Assembly: GCF_002007645.1 (NCBI RefSeq)
Contig: NZ_CP019791.1
Coordinates: 1,736,001 to 1,800,000 of the forward strand
Reading direction: 5' to 3'
From: Anaerohalosphaera lusitana
GTDB taxonomy: Bacteria; Planctomycetota; Phycisphaerae; Sedimentisphaerales; Anaerohalosphaeraceae
DNA: 64,000 nt
Made by a program: the position numbers and the translations under genes. This document shows positions 43,544 through 51,401 of this stretch, in pieces. A model generated the notes under the pieces. It saw nothing but the letters and a program-made list of their open reading frames with translations, ran no database searches and was not told the origin of the DNA. The number at the start of each line of letters is the position of its first letter. Positions within the stretch are counted from its first letter, which is position 1.

Positions 43544-45496
43544 CTATGCATTTTTCGTATAACTCAGCAATCCACCCGCGAGCAGTATGTCGCGGTCACG
43601 TTGGGACAGTTCCAGTTTGCCGTTGAATTTCGTGCCGCTGGTTTTGTCAACGATCTCAACCGTATCCTTGTCCTTTACAGCATCTCGCAGATTCTCGATT
43701 ACCAGCTCGTCGGACTCGGCCACCTTGTCGTAGTCGGCCTCGTCTGCGAACACGATAGGCACGATAGCGAAATTGATCAGGTTCGCTTTATGTATTCGCT
43801 CGATGCTCTTTGCCAGCACCGCTCGCACGCCCAAATACATCGGGCACAGTGCGGCATGCTCTCGGCTCGATCCCTGGCCATAGCTCTGTCCACCGACTAT
43901 TACCGACCCGACATCTTTTGCTTTGAGCTCCAGCGATTTTTGTGCAAACGTCTTCTCGCCTTCTTCGTTAAAGCAGTTGAACACGTACTTCGAATACTCA
44001 GGCACGTTCGAGCGGTATTTAAGGAATACGCCCGCAGGCATGATGTGGTCGGTTGTGATCTTGTCGCCGCACTTGAGCACTACCTGGCCGTTCAGCGTGT
44101 CCGGCAACTGTTTTGGCGATTCGGGTACGACGATCGTAGGACCGCGAAGAACCTCGGCTATTTTGGCTTCTTCTTCACTGAGAGGTGGCACGATCATACT
44201 GTCGTCAATGTCGAAATGCTCGGGCATGTCAACGTCCGGATATTCGATATCGAGAGAACGCGGGTCAGTAAACTTGCCTGTCAGCGCACACGCCACAGCC
44301 GTCTCCGGACTCACCAGGTAGGACTGATCACCCTTCGTTCCCGTTCGGCCTGCAAAGTTGCGGTTGAACGTTCTCACGCTGACAACATCGTTGGCAGGGG
44401 AGAAACCCTGGCCGATACAAGGGCCGCAGCCCGTTTCGAGTATTCGCGCGCCTGCTGTGATCAGATCGGACAGCGCTCCGTTTTCCGCGAGCATGTTAAG
44501 GACCTGTCTGCTGCCGGGCGCAACGCCGAATTCGATCATCGGATCGATCTGTCGGCCCTTGAGCACCTTCGCAGCCATCATTAGATCGGCATAGCTGGAA
44601 TTCGTACAGCTTCCTACCAGCACCTGGCCCACCTCACCGCCTGCCAGATCAGCTATCGTGCAAGTGTTATCCGGCGACGAGGGACATGCTGCCATCGGCT
44701 CAACCTGCGAAAGATCGATTTCGATTACGCGGTCGTATTCCGCATCCGCATCGGCCGTCAACGGCTGGAAGTCCGCTTCACGCTCCTGTGCGGCGAGGAA
44801 TGCCTTAGTATTATCGTCACTCGGGAAAACGCTGGTCGTAACGCCTAGCTCCGCGCCCATGTTCGTTATAGTAGCTCGCTGAGGCACGGTCAGCGTCTCA
44901 ACGCCCGGCCCGAAATATTCTACTACGCAGCCGACGTTGCCCTTGGTGCTGAGAATGCTGAGCAGCTTCAGGATGACGTCCTTGCTCGCGACCCAGTCGT
45001 TCAGCCTGCCGGTCAGTTTTACGCCGATAACCTTAGGCGCGGTGATGTAGAAAGGACCGCCGCCCATCGCAACCGCGACGTCCATTCCGCCCGCACCCAT
45101 CGCCAGCATACCGATACCGCCGCCGGTAGGGGTGTGGCTGTCGCTTCCCAGCAGCGTGGCGCCGGGCTTTCCGAAACGCTCCAGATGAACCTGATGACAG
45201 ATGCCGTTGCCCGCACGTGAGTGATACGCGCCGGATTTCGTCGCCACTGTCTGCAGATACAGGTGATCGTTGTGGTTTTCCGGCCCGAACTGAGCCATGT
45301 TGTGATCAATATAGCTGATCGACATGTCTGTTTTGACTCTGCCGATTCCCATCGACTCGAACAGCAGAAATGCGGTAGTTCCCGTCGCATCCTGCGTCAG
45401 TGTCTGGTCGATCCTGATGCCGATAGCGTTACCCTGCTTCAGTTCGCCGTCAACGAGGTGTTTTTCCAGAATTTTGTAAGTAAGGGTTTTTCCCAT
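43544..45496 (-). CDS. Aconitate hydratase (short, Aquifex-type)
   Basis: A 650-residue [4Fe-4S] enzyme interconverting citrate and isocitrate. Iron-sulfur ligands lie in LVGSCTNSSYADL and TGCGPCIGQGFSP. Other motifs are LLGSDSHTPTGGGIGMLAMGAGG, KCGDKITTDHIMPAG and SYGQGSSREHAALCP, the last in the swivel domain. The length (650 rather than about 890) and domain order place it in the compact prokaryotic class I know from Aquifex and clostridia. It is the first gene of a minus-strand run with two ASST-like genes, an association I would not have predicted. It is divergent from the polysaccharide flippase, with 226 bp between. Confidence 0.95.
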   Translation of the reverse strand: MGKTLTYKILEKHLVDGELKQGNAIGIRIDQTLTQDATGTTAFLLFESMGIGRVKTDMSISYIDHNMAQFGPENHNDHLYLQTVATKSGAYHSRAGNGICHQVHLERFGKPGATLLGSDSHTPTGGGIGMLAMGAGGMDVAVAMGGGPFYITAPKVIGVKLTGRLNDWVASKDVILKLLSILSTKGNVGCVVEYFGPGVETLTVPQRATITNMGAELGVTTSVFPSDDNTKAFLAAQEREADFQPLTADADAEYDRVIEIDLSQVEPMAACPSSPDNTCTIADLAGGEVGQVLVGSCTNSSYADLMMAAKVLKGRQIDPMIEFGVAPGSRQVLNMLAENGALSDLITAGARILETGCGPCIGQGFSPANDVVSVRTFNRNFAGRTGTKGDQSYLVSPETAVACALTGKFTDPRSLDIEYPDVDMPEHFDIDDSMIVPPLSEEEAKIAEVLRGPTIVVPESPKQLPDTLNGQVVLKCGDKITTDHIMPAGVFLKYRSNVPEYSKYVFNCFNEEGEKTFAQKSLELKAKDVGSVIVGGQSYGQGSSREHAALCPMYLGVRAVLAKSIERIHKANLINFAIVPIVFADEADYDKVAESDELVIENLRDAVKDKDTVEIVDKTSGTKFNGKLELSQRDRDILLAGGLLSYTKNA

Positions 45497-45722
45497 TTTC
45501 GCATTTCTCCTCTGTCTTTTGCATCTATTTTGAGCTTTTAGCCGATGATTTTAACAAAAACGCAAGACAAAACAAACCGCATTTTGCAGAGAAGTTGATT
45601 TTCCCTGTCGCATTCGATAAACTTATGCCCCAGCCGATCTTAGCCGATTAAAGATATGGAAGCCGAACCAGTCCAAAGCGGTTTAACCGGCTTGCATTTT
45701 AGAGCGTATTCGAGAGAAAAGA

Positions 45723-47234
45723 TTGCAGAATAAAGAGCCAAAACCTCAAAAAGAACACCACGACCTGTTCAAAAAGTCCGCCAAGGGTGTTTTCTGGAAA
45801 ACTGTTCTGAAGATAAGTACGGAACTGTTATTTGCTGTAAGGCTGGTTATATTCACCCATTTTTTGACTACTGAACAAATGGGTGTTGCCGTAGTCGGTT
45901 GGCTGGTCATGGGGGGGCTTGAGATATTTACCAAGACGGGCTTTCAGTCCGCGATTGTTCAAAGGCATGGCGATATCGAGGGCTATCTGGATACAGTATG
46001 GACGATCGAGGCGGCCCGTTCTGTCCTATTATATCTGCTGGCCTTCTTAGCGGCTCCTTACGCCGCTGTTTTCCTGTCAGATCCGTCGGTGGCAGATCTT
46101 GCAGTAAAGGTTATAAGGGTTTCAGCTATTTGCCTCATTTTTCGCGGCTTTTCCAACGCCGCTGTCATAAAATATACCCGGGAATTGCAGTTCAATAAGC
46201 TGTTTCACATTGAAATGTGGGGGCGATTGCTGGGGATATTAGTGGGCGTAGTCCTGGTTTGTGTATATAAATCTGTATGGGGTGTAGTGGCAGGGAGAGT
46301 TGCCGAAGAATTCAGCCGCTTTTTGCTAAGTCATATACTGACCAAACGGCGTCCCACATTTGCACTTGTATTCTCAAAGGCATCCGAATTGTGGAAGTTT
46401 GGCCGCCATATTTCCGTTGGTATTCTGCTTACTTTCCTTCTGACCCAAGGTGACGACTACTTCGTTGCTGCTTTTCTCGGGCCTGCAGCACTTGGCTTAT
46501 ATCAGGTTGCATACAAGATATCCAATCTGCCTTCTACGGAGATAACCAGGGTTGTGGGGCAGGTCGCGTTTCCTGCCTACTCAAAGATCCAGAATGACAT
46601 TCCTCGGCTCAGGGATGCATACCTGAAGGTCTTTACTTTGATATCGTTTATATCTGTCCCGGTGTCAGTTTTGATTTTCCTTTTTTCCGAATCTGTAGTC
46701 AAAGTTGCGTTCGATGAAGACTGGCAGGCGATTGCGCCTCTTATCAAGGTTTTGGTAGTTTTTGGTTTTGCGCGATCCCTGGGGGCCAGCAGGGGGCCTT
46801 TGTATGTCGCAGTCGGAAAACCAAACATCGCCGCAAGACTTCAAATGCTAAACCTGATCGTTTTAGCTGCCGTTATCTATCCGTTGGCACGGACATATGA
46901 TGTTCTAGGCGTAGCTTTATCCCTGGCTCTTATGCAGACAGTAGCTCAGCCGGTTGGCTTCTGGATGGTCGCCCGAATAACCCAATCTAAACTGGTCGAT
47001 TGTCTCAAGCCATTGCTCATACCCGTTATCGCTTCAGCGGGAATGCTGTTTTCGGTCGTCCTAATCCGGCTTTTGCCTTTTGAACCTTCTCAGATATGGT
47101 TTCTTGCACTTCAGGTGATGAGTGCCTGTGGAACGTACTGTTTTCTAGCATACCTGATTGACAAAAAAAGCAGAAGGCCAGCCTTGACTGCAATTGCCAG
47201 GCAACTAATGGATATTAGAGCAAAAAAGCAATAA
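45723..47234 (+). CDS. Polysaccharide flippase (oligosaccharide/lipopolysaccharide exporter family)
   Basis: A 503-residue inner-membrane protein with about 12-14 hydrophobic segments, matching the MOP-superfamily polysaccharide transporters (Wzx/RfbX-like). Visible hallmarks are the N-terminal FKKSAKGVFWKTVLKISTEL, FLTTEQMGVAVVGW, the central FGRHISVGILLTFLLTQGDDYFVAAFLG, GLYQVAYKISNLP and VGQVAFPAYSKIQND, a very typical set. It would flip lipid-linked oligosaccharides to the periplasm. The start is TTG at 45723; the next ATG lies past the first helix. It ends 2 bp from the convergent phosphoesterase gene. No polymerase or glycosyltransferase is adjacent, so this locus looks like a fragment of an export cluster. 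Confidence 0.9.
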   Translation: MQNKEPKPQKEHHDLFKKSAKGVFWKTVLKISTELLFAVRLVIFTHFLTTEQMGVAVVGWLVMGGLEIFTKTGFQSAIVQRHGDIEGYLDTVWTIEAARSVLLYLLAFLAAPYAAVFLSDPSVADLAVKVIRVSAICLIFRGFSNAAVIKYTRELQFNKLFHIEMWGRLLGILVGVVLVCVYKSVWGVVAGRVAEEFSRFLLSHILTKRRPTFALVFSKASELWKFGRHISVGILLTFLLTQGDDYFVAAFLGPAALGLYQVAYKISNLPSTEITRVVGQVAFPAYSKIQNDIPRLRDAYLKVFTLISFISVPVSVLIFLFSESVVKVAFDEDWQAIAPLIKVLVVFGFARSLGASRGPLYVAVGKPNIAARLQMLNLIVLAAVIYPLARTYDVLGVALSLALMQTVAQPVGFWMVARITQSKLVDCLKPLLIPVIASAGMLFSVVLIRLLPFEPSQIWFLALQVMSACGTYCFLAYLIDKKSRRPALTAIARQLMDIRAKKQ

Positions 47235-47236
47235 AT

Positions 47237-48814
47237 TTACAGATAGCCTAGATCTCTAAGCTGCTTTTCCACCGTGTTTTGCTGCTCGTCCTTATAGTTG
47301 CTTACTTTTTTGTCAGCATGGTCGACGGAGGTGTATTCAATTTGCAACTCTTCCTTCAATATCTCGGTAACTACCGTGCCATCCATATGTTTCGGTATTT
47401 TCTTACCGAGCAGCGCAAGAGCAGTAGGAGCTATATCTACCAGTCTGCAGTTAACTGACTTTCCTTGCTCTATAGCTTCTCCGTTCGCAATGAAAAAGCC
47501 GTCCATGGCATGAGTGCCGCCTTGGAGACCATTCCGTATTGCGCTGCGGACGATTCTGGTATCATGCGGGCTCAGACGGGCCTGTACGCCGGTGCAGTAT
47601 TCGATCACAAGGTCCGGTATGCGATAGTTCGTTGTTTCTTCACCATACACTTCGTCACCCGGTTTCACAGACTCTATGAGCTTCAGGTCTGCGTCAGTTC
47701 CAAAGCGTTCAAGCAGTTTGTCTGATATATCCTTTGCCAGTTTTTTCCGGGTCTCTACATCTCCGTTCAGGTAAACCAGGCCAGCCAGATTGCCAAGGCA
47801 AAAAGCCCTGGTCGAATCCATATCCAAAAGGTTTCGCAAATGTGTCAATTCTTCGTCCCGAGTGGATCTGGACTGCTGTGATGAAAACAGTTTGCCATAA
47901 GCCCTTGCTATCGCTTTGATAGGGGGGACACGGTCCTTGAGCAGTTTCCAGGTGCTTGTTTTTTTTTGGATTGTTAAGTACCCTTCTTCTCTGAGCCATG
48001 CGTTGATTGCCAAACTGTGCGAAGCCCGACAAAAACCATGGTCGCTTATAACAAAAACTGTCGTATTTTCTCCTGCAGACTTTACCAACTCGCCAACAAA
48101 CTTATCACATGCACTGTAAAAAAGAACCAACTCTTCGAATGCCTTTTCACTGAATCCTTCTGCATCCTTGTCAAGTGCGTACCAGAATCTGTGCTGCAGC
48201 ATGTCGGTGCTCTGGATCTGTATGCTGAGCAAGTCCCAGTCATATTTTTCCATCAGCTTTAGAGCTACTTCGGCCCGGCATTTTTCCGTAGCTGTTGCCA
48301 TGGAAACCATTTCTTGGATACCAACTCCCTTGCCTCCGGAATCAACGATCTTGTATGATCCGTTCGTAGGCTTAATGAAATCATTGTAAATACTGCTTGG
48401 AAATACCGTCTCAGGGTTAAGGTCTGGGCATAAAAGTCCAGGAATGATAACACCATTTACCTCAGGGGCGGGTGAACTGATAGGCATATTGATGCTGATT
48501 ACCTGCTTGCTGGCATCAGTTAGCAGTTCCCACAAGCTTGGCACGGCAATATCGGAAAAGCTGTTCAGTCGAATTTCATTGTTGCCGGAGTCAAATCTGT
48601 GAAAGCCGAATATTCCCGTTTTCCCCGGCAAGCATCCGGTCTGAAAAGATGCCCATGCGGGGGATGTTTCGCAGGGGATGACGCTCGTTGCAGTGCCTTT
48701 GCAGCCATTTTCAGCCAAATTGGCAATATTGGGCATGGCCCCAAGGCTGATGAGTTTGTCAGCCACGGTCCATGTAAAGCCATCTAAACCAATGATCAAT
48801 ACTTTCTGCTTCAT
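47237..48814 (-). CDS. Alkaline phosphatase superfamily (phosphodiesterase-like) protein with LGY tail
   Basis: A 525-residue enzyme related to the two at 32956-37188 but without a signal peptide: it starts directly at MKQKVLIIGLDGFTWTVADKLI. Core motifs are SVIPCETSPAWASFQTG (nucleophile region), IQSTDMLQHRFWYALD, FVISDHGFCRASHSLAINAWL and DGFFIANG. The C-terminus VEKQLRDLGYL equals the tail of the 61-residue protein at 32686-32871. It lies 2 bp from the end of the convergent flippase. Absence of a leader suggests a cytoplasmic location or a non-classical route. In many bacteria members of this group sit in exopolysaccharide loci, perhaps adding or removing phospho-groups on lipid-linked sugars; that is inference. 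Confidence 0.85.
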   Translation of the reverse strand: MKQKVLIIGLDGFTWTVADKLISLGAMPNIANLAENGCKGTATSVIPCETSPAWASFQTGCLPGKTGIFGFHRFDSGNNEIRLNSFSDIAVPSLWELLTDASKQVISINMPISSPAPEVNGVIIPGLLCPDLNPETVFPSSIYNDFIKPTNGSYKIVDSGGKGVGIQEMVSMATATEKCRAEVALKLMEKYDWDLLSIQIQSTDMLQHRFWYALDKDAEGFSEKAFEELVLFYSACDKFVGELVKSAGENTTVFVISDHGFCRASHSLAINAWLREEGYLTIQKKTSTWKLLKDRVPPIKAIARAYGKLFSSQQSRSTRDEELTHLRNLLDMDSTRAFCLGNLAGLVYLNGDVETRKKLAKDISDKLLERFGTDADLKLIESVKPGDEVYGEETTNYRIPDLVIEYCTGVQARLSPHDTRIVRSAIRNGLQGGTHAMDGFFIANGEAIEQGKSVNCRLVDIAPTALALLGKKIPKHMDGTVVTEILKEELQIEYTSVDHADKKVSNYKDEQQNTVEKQLRDLGYL

Positions 48815-48997
48815 AGAAATCCGAATTCAAAAAACGAAAAATGTTAATATTGAACGGAATTTTACAATAAACTTTGACGAAATGCACTATATTTACGTTG
48901 TGATTCGATCTGAAATGAGAATACGTGTGATTGTTGCAGGTTTGTGGGCATTCCGCCGATACTATCATGGGGAAATTTTTTGCTAGGCAGGATAAAT

Positions 48998-49669
48998 GTG
49001 AAAAAGATAAGCAGCACAATAAGAAAAATCAGGCAAAAGTTGCTTGGTGACCCAAAGTACGTGCCAGCCAGATATTGGAAGAAAAGACACGCGAAGTTTG
49101 GCTTTGACATGCGGGGAGTCGGCAACAAATCTTATTCTGACGAACAAAATCGGCAGGATTACGCCCAAGCCGAAACAATTGTGCTAGAATTGTGCAGTGA
49201 ATATGTATCTAACTGGTCTTCTCTCAAGGTCTTGGATATCGGTTGCGGAACTGGTTTCTATACCGAAATGCTCCAAAGACAGGGGGTGAAGAATTACACA
49301 GGAATTGACATCAGCGACCAGCTTTTTCCCGAACTCAGGCGGCGTTTCCCTGATTACACATTCAGAAAAACCGATGTTACGTCAGAAGATCTGCCTGACA
49401 AGAGCTATAATCTGGTCCTGATGATAGATGTAACACAGCACATCGTCAGTGAGCAGGGATTTGCAAGGGCAATGGAAAATGTAAGATCCCACCTGTCCTC
49501 AAACGGGATATTTATTGTGACTTCCTGGCTCGCAGACCAAACGCACAAGCGAACCTATTACGAACTAGCACGATCATTTGACTGTTACACTGAACAGTTT
49601 GAGGGTTACAAGATCAGCCAGCCGGTACCGTTCAGAGACAAATACATTTTCGTGGTTAGTAATTCGTAA
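48998..49669 (+). CDS. Class I SAM-dependent methyltransferase
   Basis: A 223-residue methyltransferase with the SAM-binding motif LKVLDIGCGTGFYTEMLQ, followed by YTGIDISDQLFPEL (acidic residue contacting ribose), KTDVTSEDLPDKSYNLVLMIDVTQHI and SNGIFIVTSW. The substrate is unknown; placement beside the flippase and phosphoesterase genes hints at a glycan or lipid-linked sugar. I prefer the GTG at 48998, with AGGCAGGA upstream, over the GTG at 48944; the latter adds 18 residues of little character. A perfect bidirectional terminator follows. Confidence 0.85.
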   Translation: MKKISSTIRKIRQKLLGDPKYVPARYWKKRHAKFGFDMRGVGNKSYSDEQNRQDYAQAETIVLELCSEYVSNWSSLKVLDIGCGTGFYTEMLQRQGVKNYTGIDISDQLFPELRRRFPDYTFRKTDVTSEDLPDKSYNLVLMIDVTQHIVSEQGFARAMENVRSHLSSNGIFIVTSWLADQTHKRTYYELARSFDCYTEQFEGYKISQPVPFRDKYIFVVSNS

Positions 49670-49702
49670 AACTATATTCAACAAATTCTGCTTATCATAA
49701 AA

Positions 49703-49734
49703 AAAGGCTGAGAGGGGAAAACCTCTCAGCCTTT
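49703..49734. terminator. Perfect bidirectional terminator
   Basis: AAAGGCTGAGAGG (49703-49715) pairs perfectly over 13 bp with CCTCTCAGCCTTT (49722-49734), loop GGAAAA, flanked by A-runs on the left and TTTATC on the right. It serves both the plus-strand methyltransferase and the minus-strand pseudopilin-like gene. Confidence 0.93.
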
Positions 49735-49755
49735 ATCAATTACTGCAATGTAAAA

Positions 49756-50724
49756 CTACTGCGAAGCAATGACATCGTTATTTGCAGGGTTCTCATCAGA
49801 GACAAGGACATTGTCCTCTCTGTCATGTGGCAGGAACTTGTCGAAATTATTCAAAACTGGTTGAGCGCTCTGTTCGCCAACACGCTTTGCCCACTCAGTT
49901 GTTTCATTAGTGCGGTATTTCATCCAGATGTTGTCCTGGTTTACTCCGACATCTGCGCGTTTGTGGAAGGTTACGTGCATATCGTTGAAGAGCACGTTTT
50001 GACCCTCACGCTGGTGGTTACCTGAATTACTGAGAGCTTCAACCCATTTGGGGAGCGATTCCAGATCCTCAACATTGCTGGCTGAGTTAGCCCACGAAAA
50101 CGTTTTGGACATATAATCTTCGGAAGTTACATCGCCATCTACGGTCAGGGTGCTGTCAGTCCAGGGGTTCTTATCTGCCATAACAGCCATACTTGGATCA
50201 CTGCTGCCGCTTACTGGGCGAGCACGTCCGCCCGAGGGAGCGTAGGGCAATTGATAAGAATAACTGAGATTGTCATAAGGAGTATCACCGAAATCCCATA
50301 CTTCGATCAGGTCCACTCCCTCTGCCCTTACTTGTGGGGTTTCGCCCTCAAAGGCCTGTTCATCCGCGCTCTTACAGACAAACACTTTCGTGTCCACATC
50401 AGCTTCCTTTACCAGCAGATACAAACTGGACGAAACTGCAACTGCCGCATCGTTTCTTTCGGGCGTCCTGTCAGGAAGCTGCCAACTAGATCTCTTGTGA
50501 CGCCAGGTGTTATCGGCATCGAAGTGATGCACAGGATACTCGTCATCGTAGTCACTTGCGTATACTGCGACGGCGTTACCCAGGCCGCGGAGGTTTGATC
50601 CGCAGACAATTCTTTCGGCCATTCTCTTGACCTTGCCGAGAGCCGGCATCAGTATCGCCATCAGCATAGCGATGATCGCGATAACGACCAGCAGCTCAAT
50701 TAGTGTAAAACCTTTTTTCTTCAT
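49756..50724 (-). CDS. Type IV pilin-like / pseudopilin protein with large C-terminal domain
   Basis: A 322-residue protein with a prepilin leader: MKKKG followed by FTLIELLVVIAIIAMLMAIL. The cleavage site is after Gly5 and Glu10 is the conserved E+5. The helix continues into KVKRMAERIVCGSNLRGLGNAVAVYASDYDDEYP, typical of the planctomycete DUF1559-like or G-type pseudopilins. The long globular domain (about residues 60-322) is acidic; NSGNHQREGQNVLFNDMHVTF recalls the H-x-G-N-xx-F-D-GHV type ending found in that group, but is less strict. The gene lies behind an unusual structured leader (50761-50870). A strong AAGGAGAG Shine-Dalgarno precedes the ATG. Secretion or assembly machinery is not in the window. 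Confidence 0.92.
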   Translation of the reverse strand: MKKKGFTLIELLVVIAIIAMLMAILMPALGKVKRMAERIVCGSNLRGLGNAVAVYASDYDDEYPVHHFDADNTWRHKRSSWQLPDRTPERNDAAVAVSSSLYLLVKEADVDTKVFVCKSADEQAFEGETPQVRAEGVDLIEVWDFGDTPYDNLSYSYQLPYAPSGGRARPVSGSSDPSMAVMADKNPWTDSTLTVDGDVTSEDYMSKTFSWANSASNVEDLESLPKWVEALSNSGNHQREGQNVLFNDMHVTFHKRADVGVNQDNIWMKYRTNETTEWAKRVGEQSAQPVLNNFDKFLPHDREDNVLVSDENPANNDVIASQ

Positions 50725-50760
50725 CTTTTTCTCTCCTTAACTTTAGAGAATTACTTTAAC

Positions 50761-50870
50761 GATCGCTCTGTTTAGATCACACATGAATAAGTTCTGTTGT
50801 TTCGCCCCTACGCAGGGCATATCACCGGCAAAACCGGCTAATCCAGCGGTTACGCACCGCCAGAGCGATC
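50761..50870 (-). promoter_or_regulatory. Candidate structured RNA leader of the pseudopilin-like gene
   Basis: On the minus strand, within the 5' leader and ending 36 nt before the start codon. A perfect 10-bp helix closes the element (GATCGCTCTG 50761-50770 with CAGAGCGATC 50861-50870). Inside are three hairpins: GCGGT/ACCGC (50846-50860), CCGG/CCGG (50825-50837) and GCCC/GGGC (50804-50818). Two of the three carry the same loop sequence GCGT(A). A strong Shine-Dalgarno lies between this element and the gene. A junction of this kind is typical of riboswitch aptamers, but I could not match it to the c-di-GMP, TPP, cobalamin, SAM, THF or other classes I remember. Confidence 0.5.
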
Positions 50871-51401
50871 TCTAGTAAGGTTTTTGAAATGTACGACCAC
50901 ACAAAGCCTACGCAAAACTTCTGCAAACTTACCGGCCTTGTCTGTCAGAGCAGGTGCTCAACTAAGGTCGCATGGTTAGGAGGGTTCAGAAAAAGATATG
51001 AAAAGAAAACTTTATATGATTGCTGGTGAATATATGATATAAAAAGTTTCCGAACCTGTCCTTCTATTCCGCTTGTTCTGTTTCTGCTCTAACGCTAAAT
51101 TAGCACAAATCAAATCATTTTGTCAAGTCAAAATTTCACTCCGGGCGTCTTTACGGCCCATAATTTGTGGTTTCTCTTTACGAAAAACCACATCTAAGTA
51201 AATTATAGCCCATACGAGCTTGTTTTTCAACTTTTTACTGTCGTTTTGCCGGTGTTTTTCTGACCAATGTCCAAAAACCACGCATCGGATGGACCATGAA
51301 TCAGCCTGCAGGTATTTTTGTCAATTCTATCGCTTGAAAATCAGACGGATTCCGTTAATCTATCTGGCTAATTCAGGACGGCATTCATTAAAGGAAAAGA
51401 T
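50871..51401. other. Gene-free stretch between divergent genes, with further hairpins
   Basis: About 530 bp upstream of both the pseudopilin-like gene and the UDP-sugar pyrophosphorylase gene. It holds an 8-bp stem (ACAAAGCC 50901-50908 with GGCCTTGT 50934-50941, one G-T pair) and a 12-nt near-palindrome GAGCAGGTGCTC (50948-50959). A third copy of the TACGCA hexamer lies at 50909-50914. 51000-51260 is very AT-rich and likely holds the promoters of both genes. Confidence 0.4.

Noticed and set aside
50761-50959. c-di-GMP-I or TPP riboswitch in the pseudopilin leader
   Set aside because: Neither the c-di-GMP-I conserved segments nor the CTGAGA/thi-box are present in either orientation, so I list the element as unidentified.
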